Source: Streptomyces sp. CNH099 | Lineage (GTDB): Bacteria > Actinomycetota > Actinomycetes > Streptomycetales > Streptomycetaceae | DNA length: 64,000 nucleotides | Assembly: GCA_000514715.1 (NCBI GenBank) | Contig: AZWL01000013.1 | Coordinates: 62,001 to 126,000, forward strand | Direction: 5' to 3' | Part shown: positions 17,398-26,600 of the stretch, piece by piece | Layout: each line of letters opens with the position of its first letter | How positions within the stretch are numbered: position 1 is the first letter of the stretch | Translations under genes and position numbers: made by a program | Notes under the pieces: model-generated | Told to the model about the DNA's origin: nothing | Database searches by the model: none | The model's input: the letters and a program-made list of their open reading frames with translations, nothing else

Positions 17398-18053
17398 CCG
17401 CGCCGATCCGCGTACTGATCTGCGACGACCAGGTCCTGGTCCGCACCGGCCTGGTGACGATCATCGACGCCCAGCCGGACCTGGAGGTGGCGGGCGAGTG
17501 CGGCGACGGCGAGGCGGCGGTCGACCTCGCCGGCCGGCTGCGGCCGGACGTCGTGCTGATGGACGTACGCATGCCGGTGCTCGACGGCATCGAGGCCACC
17601 CGCCGGCTGGCCGGCGCCCGGGTGCCGCGCCCCGCGAAGGTGCTGGTGCTGACGACGTTCAACCTGGACACGTACGTGTACGAGGCGCTGCGCGCCGGCG
17701 CGGCCGGCTTCCTCCTCAAGGACGCGCCGCCCGCCCAGCTGCTGCACGGCATACGCACCGTGGCCGCGGGCGCGGCGCTGCTGGACCCCGAGGTGACGCG
17801 GCAGCTCGTCGGCCGGTACGCCGCCCGCATCCGCCCCGTCGACGGCGCCCCGCGCGACATCCCGCTGACGCCGCGCGAACTCGACGTCCTCCGGCTGCTG
17901 GCGACCGGCCTGTCGAACAGCGAGATCGCCGCGGACCTCCAGCTCAGCCACGAGACGGTGAAGACCTTCGTGTCCCGCATCCTCACCAAACTCGATCTGC
18001 GGGATCGCGTCCAGGCGGTCGTCTACGCCTATCGCCAGGGCCTGGTGACCTGA
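17394..18053 (+). CDS. NarL/FixJ-family response regulator
   Basis: The 219-residue protein has an N-terminal receiver domain with acidic pocket Asp11-Asp12, phospho-acceptor Asp57 (VLMDVRMP), a conserved Thr-Thr pair, and Lys in LLKDAPP. A C-terminal LuxR-type helix-turn-helix follows (LTPRELDVLRLLATGLSNSE..). It is the partner of the kinase encoded just upstream with a GTGA overlap. Target genes are not evident from the window. Confidence 0.92.
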   Translation: MTAPIRVLICDDQVLVRTGLVTIIDAQPDLEVAGECGDGEAAVDLAGRLRPDVVLMDVRMPVLDGIEATRRLAGARVPRPAKVLVLTTFNLDTYVYEALRAGAAGFLLKDAPPAQLLHGIRTVAAGAALLDPEVTRQLVGRYAARIRPVDGAPRDIPLTPRELDVLRLLATGLSNSEIAADLQLSHETVKTFVSRILTKLDLRDRVQAVVYAYRQGLVT

Positions 18054-18331
18054 CAACATCTCATTTCTGATCGAGTTCTTACTCTTTTCGACCGAGTGCG
18101 ACCAAATAACGGGGTCAATCAGCGACTTGAATGGCCCGCCCACCGGCGCCCGGTGCAAAAAGGGGGACTTTCGTCATTAAGCACTGGGGCGTTAGCGGCG
18201 TACGCCCGTGCGGGGGTACTGTCCCTGAGTGACGAAACGGATACCGCCGGGCACGAAGAAGCCCCCGGAGACGGCCACCCAAGCAGCTCCGGGAACTCTT
18301 CACTTCACGACCGGCAGAGAAAGGTCTTTCG

Positions 18332-18613
18332 ATGCACGATCCCTTTGTTCGAAGCGGCCCCTTCACGCAAGGCGGCGAGGTGCCGATGCCGAACGTTTTT
18401 GAACGTAGCACGCTGCTGTTTCCCCCGGCGGCCAGCCGTGGGGCAATTGCCTGGAGTGTCATGCGGCTCAGCGGGGTGTTCGCGGTGGGCTCCATGCCGG
18501 TGCTGCTGGCCTCGGACGCGTGGCAGACGCCGACGGGCGCCGGCCTCATGGCCGCGATGACGGTCATGGCCTCCCGGTCCCACGTCGGCTACCTGCGGCT
18601 TCGGGCCCGCTGA
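18332..18613 (+). CDS. small hypothetical membrane protein
   Basis: This frame of 93 codons predicts two hydrophobic stretches (around residues 38-60 and 68-82) and a basic C-terminus. The ATG at 18332 has an AAAGG site. An internal ATG at 18386 (MPNVFERSTLL) has a better GAGG site and may be the true start. Upstream, in another frame, a GTG at 18229 stands 6 nt after TACTGT and opens a 57-codon frame to 18402 that overlaps this one. Only one of the two is likely used. No family is recognised. The AT-richer spacer 18054-18330 holds nothing else clear. Confidence 0.4.
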   Translation: MHDPFVRSGPFTQGGEVPMPNVFERSTLLFPPAASRGAIAWSVMRLSGVFAVGSMPVLLASDAWQTPTGAGLMAAMTVMASRSHVGYLRLRAR

Positions 18614-18620
18614 ACCCCGT

Positions 18621-18662
18621 GCGCCGGGGGCGCGGGCGCCCGCGCGTCCGCGCCCCCGGCGC
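18621..18662 (+). terminator. strong GC-rich terminator hairpin
   Basis: A 14-15 bp stem pairs CGCCGGGGGCGCGG (18622-18635) with CCGCGCCCCCGGCG (18648-18661), followed by TTCCCTT, just after the small membrane-protein gene. Confidence 0.75.
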
Positions 18663-18754
18663 GTTCCCTTCCTGCCGTCCGGCCTTCGCCGCGGCGGGCG
18701 TTCCGCGCCCCGAGTAGGCGAGATGTCAGCAGGGCGGAAGAGAAACAGGTTCCG

Positions 18755-19954
18755 GTGATGCGAGGAGAGAGCAGGTTTCAGGTGGGTACGCCACAGAAGA
18801 GTTCGTGCTCGTACTGCGGGCGGGGGTTCGTCCAACGCGAGGGTCCCGGACGCAAGCGGGACTACTGCTCGACGGCGTGCCGGCGGCGCGCGCAGCGCCG
18901 CCGGTCCGGGCAGCCCGGCGTGGTGCCGCCGACGCCGAAGCGGCTGGGGCTGGCGATCGCCGAGGAGCTGCCCCGGCGGGCCGAGGCCGTGCTGGCCGGC
19001 GAGCACCGCGGCGCCTCGCTGGCCACCCTGCTGGCGCGGGCGGAACAGCTCCGCCGCGAACTGGACTTCTACGTCGCGGCGGCCGTGGTCGACGCGCGGC
19101 GCTCGGACGCCACGTGGGAGCAGGTGGCCGCGGCGGCGCGGGTGAGCGCGGCGACGGCCCGGGAGCGGTGGAGCGAGGCGGAGGTGGAGCGCCGGCTGCA
19201 CAGGCGCCAGCGCGAGCGCGCGGCCGAGTCCGTACGCGCGGCACGGCTGCCGGCACCGCGCGGGGAGCCGGAGGCGGGGCTGAAGGTGGCACCGGAGCCG
19301 GCGGCGGTGCCGCAGCCGGCGGTGGATCCGGAGGCAGCGGTGGGGCCGGAGGCAGCGGCGGAGCCGGAGCCGGCGGCGGACGCCGCGGCGGCGAGGTCCG
19401 GCACGGGCCGGGCGACGCGGGCCCTGGCGGCGGCCCTGCGCACGGTGCACGAGCGCGCCGGCCTGTCGAAGCTGGACGTCGCCGCGGCCATGGGACGCCA
19501 CTCGTCGTACGTCTCCCGCATCCTCAGCGGCGACCGCGGCGCCTCCTGGCCGGCGGTGCGGGCCCTGGTGACCGCCTGCGGCGGGGACCCGGCGGCGGTG
19601 CGCCACCTGTGGGAGCGGGCGCACGGCTTCACCGCTCCCTCCCGCACCTCGGTCGACGAGGCCGCGGGGCGCGTGCACGCGGCGGTGCAGGGGCTCTATC
19701 TGGCCGCGGGCTGCCCCGAGGTCGAGGAGGTGGTCCGCGGCTGCGGCGCCGTACCGGCCGAGCAGGCCCGGCGCGCGCTGGACGGCACCCAGGTCCTCGA
19801 CTGGCCGCAGCTCAGCGCGCTGGCCTCGGCCCTGGGCGCGTACCCGTCCGACGTCCGGCCGGTGTGGGAGGCGTTCCACTACGCCGTCCTGGCCACCCTC
19901 GACGCCCCGCCGGGCGCGGTCGCCGACGGCCCCGCCGCCGGCGGCGACGGGTGA
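18755..19954 (+). CDS. XRE-type regulator with N-terminal Cys-cluster and Ala/Pro/Glu-rich linker
   Basis: The 399-residue protein begins with a zinc-ribbon-like cysteine cluster (CSYCGRGF ... YCSTACRRRAQRRR, residues about 18-50). A helical region predicts a coiled coil and a small HTH-like stretch (WEQVAAAARVSAATARERW). After a low-complexity PEPAAVP-type linker (about 170-215), a classical XRE helix-turn-helix follows (LSKLDVAAAMGRHSSYVSRILSGDR, near 243-267). It is probably a DNA-binding regulator. The start is uncertain: GTG 18755, ATG 18758 or GTG 18782 are all in frame. Genes for a sigma-like protein and a DUF574 methyltransferase follow on the same strand. Confidence 0.65.
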   Translation: MMRGESRFQVGTPQKSSCSYCGRGFVQREGPGRKRDYCSTACRRRAQRRRSGQPGVVPPTPKRLGLAIAEELPRRAEAVLAGEHRGASLATLLARAEQLRRELDFYVAAAVVDARRSDATWEQVAAAARVSAATARERWSEAEVERRLHRRQRERAAESVRAARLPAPRGEPEAGLKVAPEPAAVPQPAVDPEAAVGPEAAAEPEPAADAAAARSGTGRATRALAAALRTVHERAGLSKLDVAAAMGRHSSYVSRILSGDRGASWPAVRALVTACGGDPAAVRHLWERAHGFTAPSRTSVDEAAGRVHAAVQGLYLAAGCPEVEEVVRGCGAVPAEQARRALDGTQVLDWPQLSALASALGAYPSDVRPVWEAFHYAVLATLDAPPGAVADGPAAGGDG

Positions 19955-19994
19955 CCGACCTCGATCTCCGATGCCGGGTCAGGGGGGAGGAGCC

Positions 19995-20564
19995 GTGAGG
20001 CCCGAGGCGTACGGGCGGCCGCTGACGATCGCGCTGCCGCTGGACTACACCGCGTTCTGCCTGCTGCACGAGGAGAACTACGTGCGCTACAGCCGGGCGC
20101 GCGTCGCCGACGCGGCCGCCGGGCGCCTGGCGGTGGCGCGGGCCCTGGGCGACCTGGCGCTCGCCTGGGACCGCACGCTGCGCAGCGCGTCCGTGGCCGC
20201 CGTCGCGTGGGAGACCCTGCGCACCCGGGTGCGGGCCGCGGCCCGCACCGCCGGCCCCGCGCCCGGCTGGGACCCGCACCGTACGCTCCCCGGCCTGCAG
20301 GCGGACGCGCTGCTCCTCCGCTACCGGCTCGCGCTCACCGACGCCCAGGCCGCCCAGCTGATGGGCGTGCCGGAACCGGTGGTCGCCGGGCAGCTGCGCC
20401 TCGCCCGGCGGCAGTTGCCGCGTACGGCGGACCTCTCCTTCCCCGCCCGCGACGACATCGCCGGGGACGGCAGCGCCGGGGACGGCAGCGCCGGGGACGG
20501 CAGCGCCGGGGACGGCAGCGCCCGCGCGGGAGCCCCCCGCGGCGCGCACGAGCGCCGGCCCTGA
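19995..20564 (+). CDS. sigma-factor-like (region 4 type) regulatory protein
   Basis: The 189-residue protein resembles the small sigma-like proteins of Streptomyces. It has an N-terminal helical part (LPLDYTAFCLLHEENYVRYSRAR) and a region-4-like helix-turn-helix (LRYRLALTDAQAAQLMGVPEPVVAGQLRLARRQL, about residues 105-138). Region 2 is not convincing, so it may not be a working sigma factor. The GTG at 19995 is chosen for its strong GGGGGGAGGAG site. The tail contains four AGDGS repeats encoded by a tandem 15-bp DNA repeat. Confidence 0.55.
   Translation: MRPEAYGRPLTIALPLDYTAFCLLHEENYVRYSRARVADAAAGRLAVARALGDLALAWDRTLRSASVAAVAWETLRTRVRAAARTAGPAPGWDPHRTLPGLQADALLLRYRLALTDAQAAQLMGVPEPVVAGQLRLARRQLPRTADLSFPARDDIAGDGSAGDGSAGDGSAGDGSARAGAPRGAHERRP
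20460..20519 (+). repeat. 4 x 15-bp tandem repeat inside the sigma-like gene
   Basis: Four exact copies of GCCGGGGACGGCAGC encode (AGDGS)4 near the C-terminus. Such exact repeats are likely to vary in copy number between strains without shifting frame. Confidence 0.95.
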
Positions 20565-20690
20565 GGTCCGTGGCCGGATCACGCCGCCGCGCCCTCGCCC
20601 CGGGCGGCTGCGGCCTCGCCCCGGCGGCCCCGGCTCCCTACGATGGACGCACCGGGCTGGAGCACGGGTGGAGCGGGGGTCTGCTGGCGG

Positions 20691-21515
20691 ATGGAACGGG
20701 ACCACGAGGGACGCCTGCGCCTTCCCCGCGGTATCGACACGCGGCTGCCCAGCGTCGCCCGCATGTACGACTTCTACCTGGGCGGCAGCAACAACTTCGC
20801 CGCCGACCGGGAGGCGTGCGCGGCGCTGTCCGCCCAGGCCCCCAGCACGAAGGTCCTCGCTGAGAACAACCGCCGGTTCCTGCGGCGCGCCGTCCGGGTC
20901 CTGGCCCGCGACTTCGGCGTACGGCGCTTCCTCGACCACGGGTCCGGACTGCCGACCCAGGACAACGTCCACCAGGTCGCGCAGCGCGAGGCCCCGGACG
21001 CCCGCGTCGTCTACATCGACAACGACCCCATCGTGCTGGCCCACGGCCGGGCGCTGCTGGAGGACAACGAGAACACCGCCGTCATCCACGCCGACATGCG
21101 CGACACCGCGAGCATCATGGCCGACCCGCACGTCGGCAGCCTGCTGGCGCCCGGCGAACCGGTCGCCGCGCTGTTCGTCTCCGTGCTGCACTGCATCCCC
21201 GACGAGGATGACCCGGCGGGGCTGGTCCGCACCGTTATGGACGCGCTGCCGCCCGGGAGTTTCGTGGCCGTCAGCCACCTGGTGAGCGACGACCCCGCGG
21301 TCCGGCGGTCCACCACCGACTTCATGCTGCGCAGCACCGGGGGCGACTGGGGCCGCGTACGCGAGACCCAGGACGTCGAGGGCTTCTTCGACGGCCTGGA
21401 GGTCCTGCCGCCCGGCCTGGTCGAGGTCTCCACCTGGCGGCCGGACACGGAGCTGGCGCCCAAGCAACCGAGCACGGAGTGGATCGAGTACGGGGGTGTG
21501 GCCAGGCGGCCGTGA
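20691..21515 (+). CDS. SAM-dependent methyltransferase, DUF574 family (second copy)
   Basis: The 274-residue paralogue of the enzyme at 8086-8937 has the MYDFYLGGSNNF block, the SAM motif FLDHGSGLPTQDN near residue 84, VVYIDNDPIVLAHGRALLED, IHADMRD and the IEYGGVARRP end. An ATG at 20643 would add 16 residues, but that ATG overlaps a likely -10 element (TACGAT, 20639-20644), so 20691 is preferred. Substrate unknown. Confidence 0.85.
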   Translation: MERDHEGRLRLPRGIDTRLPSVARMYDFYLGGSNNFAADREACAALSAQAPSTKVLAENNRRFLRRAVRVLARDFGVRRFLDHGSGLPTQDNVHQVAQREAPDARVVYIDNDPIVLAHGRALLEDNENTAVIHADMRDTASIMADPHVGSLLAPGEPVAALFVSVLHCIPDEDDPAGLVRTVMDALPPGSFVAVSHLVSDDPAVRRSTTDFMLRSTGGDWGRVRETQDVEGFFDGLEVLPPGLVEVSTWRPDTELAPKQPSTEWIEYGGVARRP

Positions 21516-21534
21516 CCCGCCCCGGCCGCGCCGG

Positions 21535-22431
21535 TCAGCCGTAGTAGCGGACGGCTCCCTCCAGCCGCTTCCTGGTCTCCTCGTGCGTCAGCGCGGTGCC
21601 GACCAGCGTGTCCAGCATCTCCAGGTGGTTGTTGACGTCCTCCGCCTTGTCGAGGTACTTCGCGCCCTTGAGGTGCTCGACGTAGACCGTGTTCGGCAGC
21701 TCGGGCTCCTCGAACCGCAGATAGGTGAAGGGGACGTACGGCTCCAGGTACACCTTGTCGAACGGCACGACCTGCAGCGTGACCCGCGGGTGGTCGCACA
21801 GGTGCCGCAGGTGCGCCATCTGGGCCCGCATGACGTCGGCCCCGAACGCGCCGCGGAACAGCGCCGTCTCCTCCACGACCGCCCACAGCTTCGGCCCGTC
21901 GGCGTCGTCGAGGATCCTGTCCTGACGCTCCATGCGCAGCGCCACCCGCCGCTCGGCGAAGGCGTCGTCCAGCCTGCCGAGGGTGGCCATGCCGCGCGCG
22001 TAGTCCTCGGTCTGCATCAGGCCGGGCACCAGCTGCGCCTCGCAGGTGCGGATCAGGTCGGCGGCGGCCTCCAGGCCCACGAGCGGCTCGAACCAGGTGG
22101 GCACCGACTTCCCGTACGCGTCCCACCAGCCCGGCCGGACCGAGTCCTCGACCAGCTCCAGCACCAGGGCGATGTCCGGCTCCGGCACCCCGTACAGGTG
22201 CAGCAGGGCGGAGACGTCCTGGGCGCGGCACGTGCGCTTGCCCGTCTCCATCCTGGAGATCTTCGAGACGGACACCAGGAGTTCCTCGGCCGCCTTCTCC
22301 ATGTCGACGCCGGCGTCCTCGCGCAGCCTGCGCAGGTGGTAGCCGAGCGCGATACGCAGGGCGGTCGGGCTCTTCTTGGGCCGGTGCAGATGGTGAGTTA
22401 TGGAAGTCGCCAGAGTCGGTTCGGGACGCAT
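21535..22431 (-). CDS. XRE-family regulator with DUF5753 (WhiJ-like)
   Basis: The 298-residue protein has an N-terminal helix-turn-helix (LRRLREDAGVDMEKAAEELL... SKISRMETGKR, residues about 33-66) and the DUF5753 C-terminal domain (WFEPLVGLEAAADLIRTCEAQLVPGLMQTEDYARG onward). WhiJ-like proteins repress development or antibiotic genes and act with small DUF397 partners. A DUF397 gene and a SpoIIAB-like kinase gene follow, the standard grouping in Streptomyces. The ATG at 22431 has a GAGGAG site that lies within an inverted repeat. Confidence 0.88.
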   Translation of the reverse strand: MRPEPTLATSITHHLHRPKKSPTALRIALGYHLRRLREDAGVDMEKAAEELLVSVSKISRMETGKRTCRAQDVSALLHLYGVPEPDIALVLELVEDSVRPGWWDAYGKSVPTWFEPLVGLEAAADLIRTCEAQLVPGLMQTEDYARGMATLGRLDDAFAERRVALRMERQDRILDDADGPKLWAVVEETALFRGAFGADVMRAQMAHLRHLCDHPRVTLQVVPFDKVYLEPYVPFTYLRFEEPELPNTVYVEHLKGAKYLDKAEDVNNHLEMLDTLVGTALTHEETRKRLEGAVRYYG

Positions 22432-22434
22432 GAA

Positions 22435-22482
22435 CGCTCCTCGGTGTGGTCCGGACGGCGGTCATTATCGCACCGAGGAGCG
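22435..22482 (-). promoter_or_regulatory. promoter of the whiJ-like gene flanked by 12-bp inverted repeats
   Basis: CGCTCCTCGGTG (22435-22446) and CACCGAGGAGCG (22471-22482) are perfect inverted repeats 24 bp apart. A GATAAT -10 candidate lies between them on the minus strand. One arm includes the ribosome site of the whiJ-like gene. This is consistent with an autoregulatory operator. Confidence 0.55.
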
Positions 22483-22522
22483 CATACTCGTGCGCGAACG
22501 AGCGCACGCACAATCGGAAAAA

Positions 22523-22759
22523 TCAGCTGAGCAGGAAGTCGAACTCACCGCCCTTCGCGCCGTCCAGGAAAGCGATCACCTCGTCCCTGGTGTATACCAG
22601 CGCCGGCCCCTTCGGATCACGGGAATTGCGGAACGCCGCACCGCCGCCGGGAAGTAGGGCAACCTCCACACAGTTGCCTTCCACACCGCTTCGCGCGCTC
22701 TTCGTCCACCGCACATCCGGAATCGAGCTGGCCATCACCCCGTTGTCGAACTGCTGCAC
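22523..22759 (-). CDS. DUF397 small protein, partner of the WhiJ-like regulator
   Basis: About 78 residues with the DUF397 core (RWTKSARSGVEGNCVEVALL, then RDPKGPALVYTRDEVIAFL). These small proteins are thought to modulate the paired XRE/DUF5753 regulator. Start choice: the GTG at 22759 has AGGAG nine bases upstream; an ATG at 22735 would start MASSIPDVRW, and a longer frame opens at 22807. The gene lies upstream of the regulator on the same strand. Confidence 0.82.
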   Translation of the reverse strand: MQQFDNGVMASSIPDVRWTKSARSGVEGNCVEVALLPGGGAAFRNSRDPKGPALVYTRDEVIAFLDGAKGGEFDFLLS

Positions 22760-22875
22760 GCGCCCGCGCTCCTCTCCGCACTCAGGGAACTCGCCACCCG
22801 CCACCACGGGCCCGCCGGGGCGATTGCCGCGGCAATTGCCCGGGATGACCGATCAGTGATATTACTCAGCGAGTT

Positions 22876-22886
22876 GAGATCATCTC
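22876..22886. promoter_or_regulatory. short perfect dyad between the DUF397 and anti-sigma-like genes
   Basis: GAGATCATCTC is an 11-bp palindrome in the divergent spacer, about 40 bp before the ATP-binding protein start. It could be an operator for the WhiJ-like regulator; this is inference from position only. Confidence 0.3.
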
Positions 22887-22923
22887 TATGCCCGCGTCGG
22901 GTTATCGCTCGAAGGGATGAGGT

Positions 22924-23427
22924 ATGACGGCACACGACCGCCCCGCGCCGCGCGCCGGCGGCCACGACTGGGCCGTCGCGCTGGGACTCACCGCCGGCAG
23001 CGTCACCGCCATCCGCATCGACCCCGTCCCCGGATGCGTCCGCGCCGCCCGGCACTTCCTGCGCACCGCGCTGCGCCGCTGGCGGCTGACCCCGTACGCC
23101 GACGACGCCGCCGCCGTCACCGCCGAACTCGTCACCAACGCCCTGCGCCACGCACTCCCCCACCCGCCCCGCCGCACCCGCCCCACCGCCTGGCTCACCC
23201 TCACCCGCAAGGAACACGCCCTCCTGTGCGCCGTCTCCGACCCCAGCCCGGCCCCGCCGGTGCTCGGATCCGCCGAGCCCCTGGCCGACGGCGGGCGGGG
23301 GCTGCACGTCGTCGCCGCGCTGAGCGCCAGCTGGGGCTGGTCACCGGGCGCCGGCCCGGGAAAGACCGTGTGGGCCCGCATCCCCACCCCCCGCAACCGC
23401 ACCCCCCACCACCCCCCCGACCGCTGA
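22924..23427 (+). CDS. SpoIIAB/RsbW-like ATP-binding protein (AbaA-type)
   Basis: The 167-residue protein has a GHKL ATPase domain: the N-box AAVTAELVTNALRHA near residues 60-75, the G1-like motif VSDPSP near 108, and GGRGLHVVAAL near 123. Members act as anti-sigma or switch kinases. The ATG at 22924 has a GGGATGAGG site. It completes a whiJ-type triad with the divergent DUF397 and XRE/DUF5753 genes. Confidence 0.85.
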   Translation: MTAHDRPAPRAGGHDWAVALGLTAGSVTAIRIDPVPGCVRAARHFLRTALRRWRLTPYADDAAAVTAELVTNALRHALPHPPRRTRPTAWLTLTRKEHALLCAVSDPSPAPPVLGSAEPLADGGRGLHVVAALSASWGWSPGAGPGKTVWARIPTPRNRTPHHPPDR

Positions 23428-23614
23428 CCGCCGCGGCTGTTGCGCCCCGCGGCCGGACAGGAGGGTTGCTTCGAGGCGGTCTGGTTGCTTCCGGGGCGAT
23501 TTCGGGTCGTGGCCTGGAGGTTGCCGGAAAGCGCCCTCCGCGGCGGCCGGTGCGGATCCATCATGAAAGGGCGCTGCGTGCGGTTCCGCGCCGGACGGCA
23601 CCGGGGACGGAGGC

Positions 23615-26600
23615 ATGGTGAGTGGCGAGACGAGCGGTGGTTCGGCGGGGGTGCGGGGGCGGGTCGAGCGGGCGAGTGCGCGGGCCGCCGCGCTGATCAA
23701 GCGGATGCGGAGCGGCTCGGCGGCGCCCGGGGAGGTGGCGGAGACCGTCGCCGAACTGTCGGCGCTGCGCGGCCTTCTGGACGGCGACCCGCCCCTCCTC
23801 GGGCTCGTCACCGTACGGCTGGGCGGGCTGCTCGCGCTGCGCTACGCCGCGGGGCAGGGCACCCCGGAGGACCGCGAGCGGGCCCGGCTCCTGCTGCGGG
23901 AGGCACGGGACCCGGCGGCGCCCGCCGGTCGGGACGTACCGGTGGAGGAGCGGCGGTGGGCCGCGCTGTTCCTGCTGATGACGTCGGACCTCGCCGTCCC
24001 GGGCGGCCGGCCCGGGAAGCCCGCGAGCTTCTGGCCGGTCTTCGACCACGTCCGCCGGGCGGACCCCGGCGGCATCGCCGCCGGCGGGGCGGAACTCGCC
24101 GCGCTGGCGGCGGAGGCCGCGGAGCTGCCGCTGCCGCCGGAGGCCGCGGCGCAGCTGCGGCAGATGCGCGACATCACCGCGTACCTGCAGCGCAGCGGGC
24201 TCTCCGAGCCCCGGGCACTGCTGGAGATGCTGCCGGCGGACTTTCCGTTCGGGGACGAACTGCGCACCCTCCTCAGCGTCGTCGCCGACGCGCCCGGTGC
24301 GGCGGCGCCGCAGCCCGCCCCGGCCCCGGAGCCGACCCCGGAGCCGGATGCGGGCAAGGGGAGCGGCTCCGGGGGCCTCGATCCGGTGTCGAGCGCGTGG
24401 CTCTCCTCGATGCTGGGCGTCGTCGAGACCCTCCGCACCGGCCGGCCGGAGTCCCTCAACACCCTCCTCGGCCGGCTCGGCACCGAACTCAACGAGCCGG
24501 CCGACCCCGCCGACCAGGCGCAGATACAGAACCTGATGCGTCTGGTGCTGCAGATGGGCCAGATGTTCAGCGCCAGCCACCAGGACGGGGCCGTCGCCGG
24601 CGACCATCTGCAGCCGATGGTCGACCACTTCGCCCAGGGGGCGCCCTTCGACCCGGACTCCCAGCTGGGCGTCGGGGCCCGGGTGGTGGCCCTGCTCGCC
24701 GAGGTGCGCCAGGCCGAGCAGGCGGACGCGAGGCCCGAACTGGCCCGGCTCGTCGACGAGCTGGAGTCCCTGGAGCGCACCACCCCCGCGGACCACTCCT
24801 TCCGCTGGATGGTGCTGCTCGCCCTCGGCTCCGCGCGCAGCTCGCTCGCCGTGCGCACCGGCGACGGCGACCAGCTCCTGCGGGGCATCTCGCACCAGGA
24901 GGAGGGCCTGTCCCGGGCCGGGGACGTCGGGCTCCCCGGCGACCTGACGGCGCAGCTGGGCGACGCGCTGCACACCGCCCGGGCCGCGCTGGGGCGCAAC
25001 CCCGGGCTCCTGCCCGAGCACACGCCGGTGCGGCCGGAGGCGTCCGCGGAGACCCACTACGGCTCCGCCCTCACCGCCACCGTGCGCCACTCCCTCACCC
25101 GGGCCCCGGCCGACCTCGACGCCGCCATCGGCGCGCTGGAGCAGGTCCGTGACCTCGTACGCCAGGGCCGGAGCCCGCACCTCGCCGCCGCGGCCCTCCG
25201 GCAGCTCGCGGAGAACTACCGCGCCCGCCTGGCGCACACCGACGACCCGGCGGACCGGGAGTCCGCCACCCGGGCGGCCGTGGAGTCCCTGCAGGCGCTC
25301 GCGGGCGACGTCGTCCTGCAGACCGGCCCGGAGCACGGGCTGCTCACCGCCCGGCAGGGAGCCGACTTCGGCGTACGGGCCGCGGTGTGGGCGGCGTCCG
25401 AGGGGCGCGTCGAGGAGGCGGTGACCGCGCTGGAACTCGGCCGGGCCCTCGTGCTGCAGGCGGCCTCCACCTCCCGCGCCGTCCCCGAACTGCTCGCGGA
25501 CCGGGGCCACCCCGGACTCGCCGAGGCGTGGCGGTCCGCGAACCCCGCCGGCGACCGGAACCCCCGGGCGGTCCCCCGCGAGCTGCCCAGCTCGCTGCGC
25601 CGCCGGGCCCTCGAAGCCCTGGGCCACCGGGACCCGGACGGAGGGCTGTTCCGTACGCCGACGGTGGCCGAGCTCAAGGACGGGATCGCGCGGGGCGGCG
25701 CCGACGCGCTGGTGTACCTGCTCGCCGGCGAGGGCGACCAGCCCGGCACGGCGGTGGTGCTGGGCCCGGCCGTCGGCACCGGGGTTCGGTCGCTGCCGCT
25801 GCTGTCCGGTGCGGCGAGCGGCCCGCTGGAGGCGTATCTCGACGCGGCCGCGGAGCGCCAGCGCACGGGGTCCGCCGCCGCCCTGCGGGCGTGGGAGGAC
25901 GCCCTCGTGGAGCTGTGCGACTGGGCGACCGGCGCGGCCGTCGTCCCCGTCCTGACCGGCGTCACCGAACGCCTCGCCGCGGGCGGCGAGCGCCGCCCGG
26001 ACGACTCCGGCCCGCCCCGGATCGTCCTGGTGCCGTGCGGCCGCCTCGGCATCGTCCCGTGGCACGCGGCGCGCTTCCCCACCGGGTCGGCCACCCGGTA
26101 CGCCTGCGAGGCCGTGGTGATCAGCTACGCGGCGTCGGGCCGCCAGTTCACCGACGCGGTGCGGCGCGCCCGGAGGGTCCCCGGGGCCGACGCGGTGCTC
26201 GTGGCGGACCCCGGTCTGACCCTGCCGCACGCCGAGCTGGAGGTGGCCTCGCTCCACGCGAGCTGCTACCCGCGGGCGCGGCTCCTCGGGGACATGTACG
26301 AGCCGCCCGTCGAACCGGCGGCGGCCGGCACGCCCGACGACGTCCTCGACGCGCTCGGCGGCACCCCGTCCCTGCTCCACGTGGCCTGCCACGGCTCCGC
26401 GGGCACCAGCCCGACGGCCTCCGCGCTGCAGCTCGCGCCCCCGGGCTCCGGCACGCGCCCGGACACGGACACGGCCCCGGACACGGACACGGACACGGGC
26501 ACAGACACGGACACGGGCACAGACACCGGCCCCGAGCCGGACCCGGGCAAGCTGACCGTGGCCCGCCTGCTGGCCCACCGGGCCCACGGCACAAGCGCCT

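Noticed and set aside
18229..18402. Possible leaderless 57-codon gene (GTG 6 nt after TACTGT)
   Set aside because: It overlaps another small frame, has poor codon bias at its end and no recognisable features; noted only within the neighbouring entry.
20460..20519. Short regular repeats as a CRISPR array
   Set aside because: They are head-to-tail 15-bp coding repeats without spacers, in frame inside a gene.
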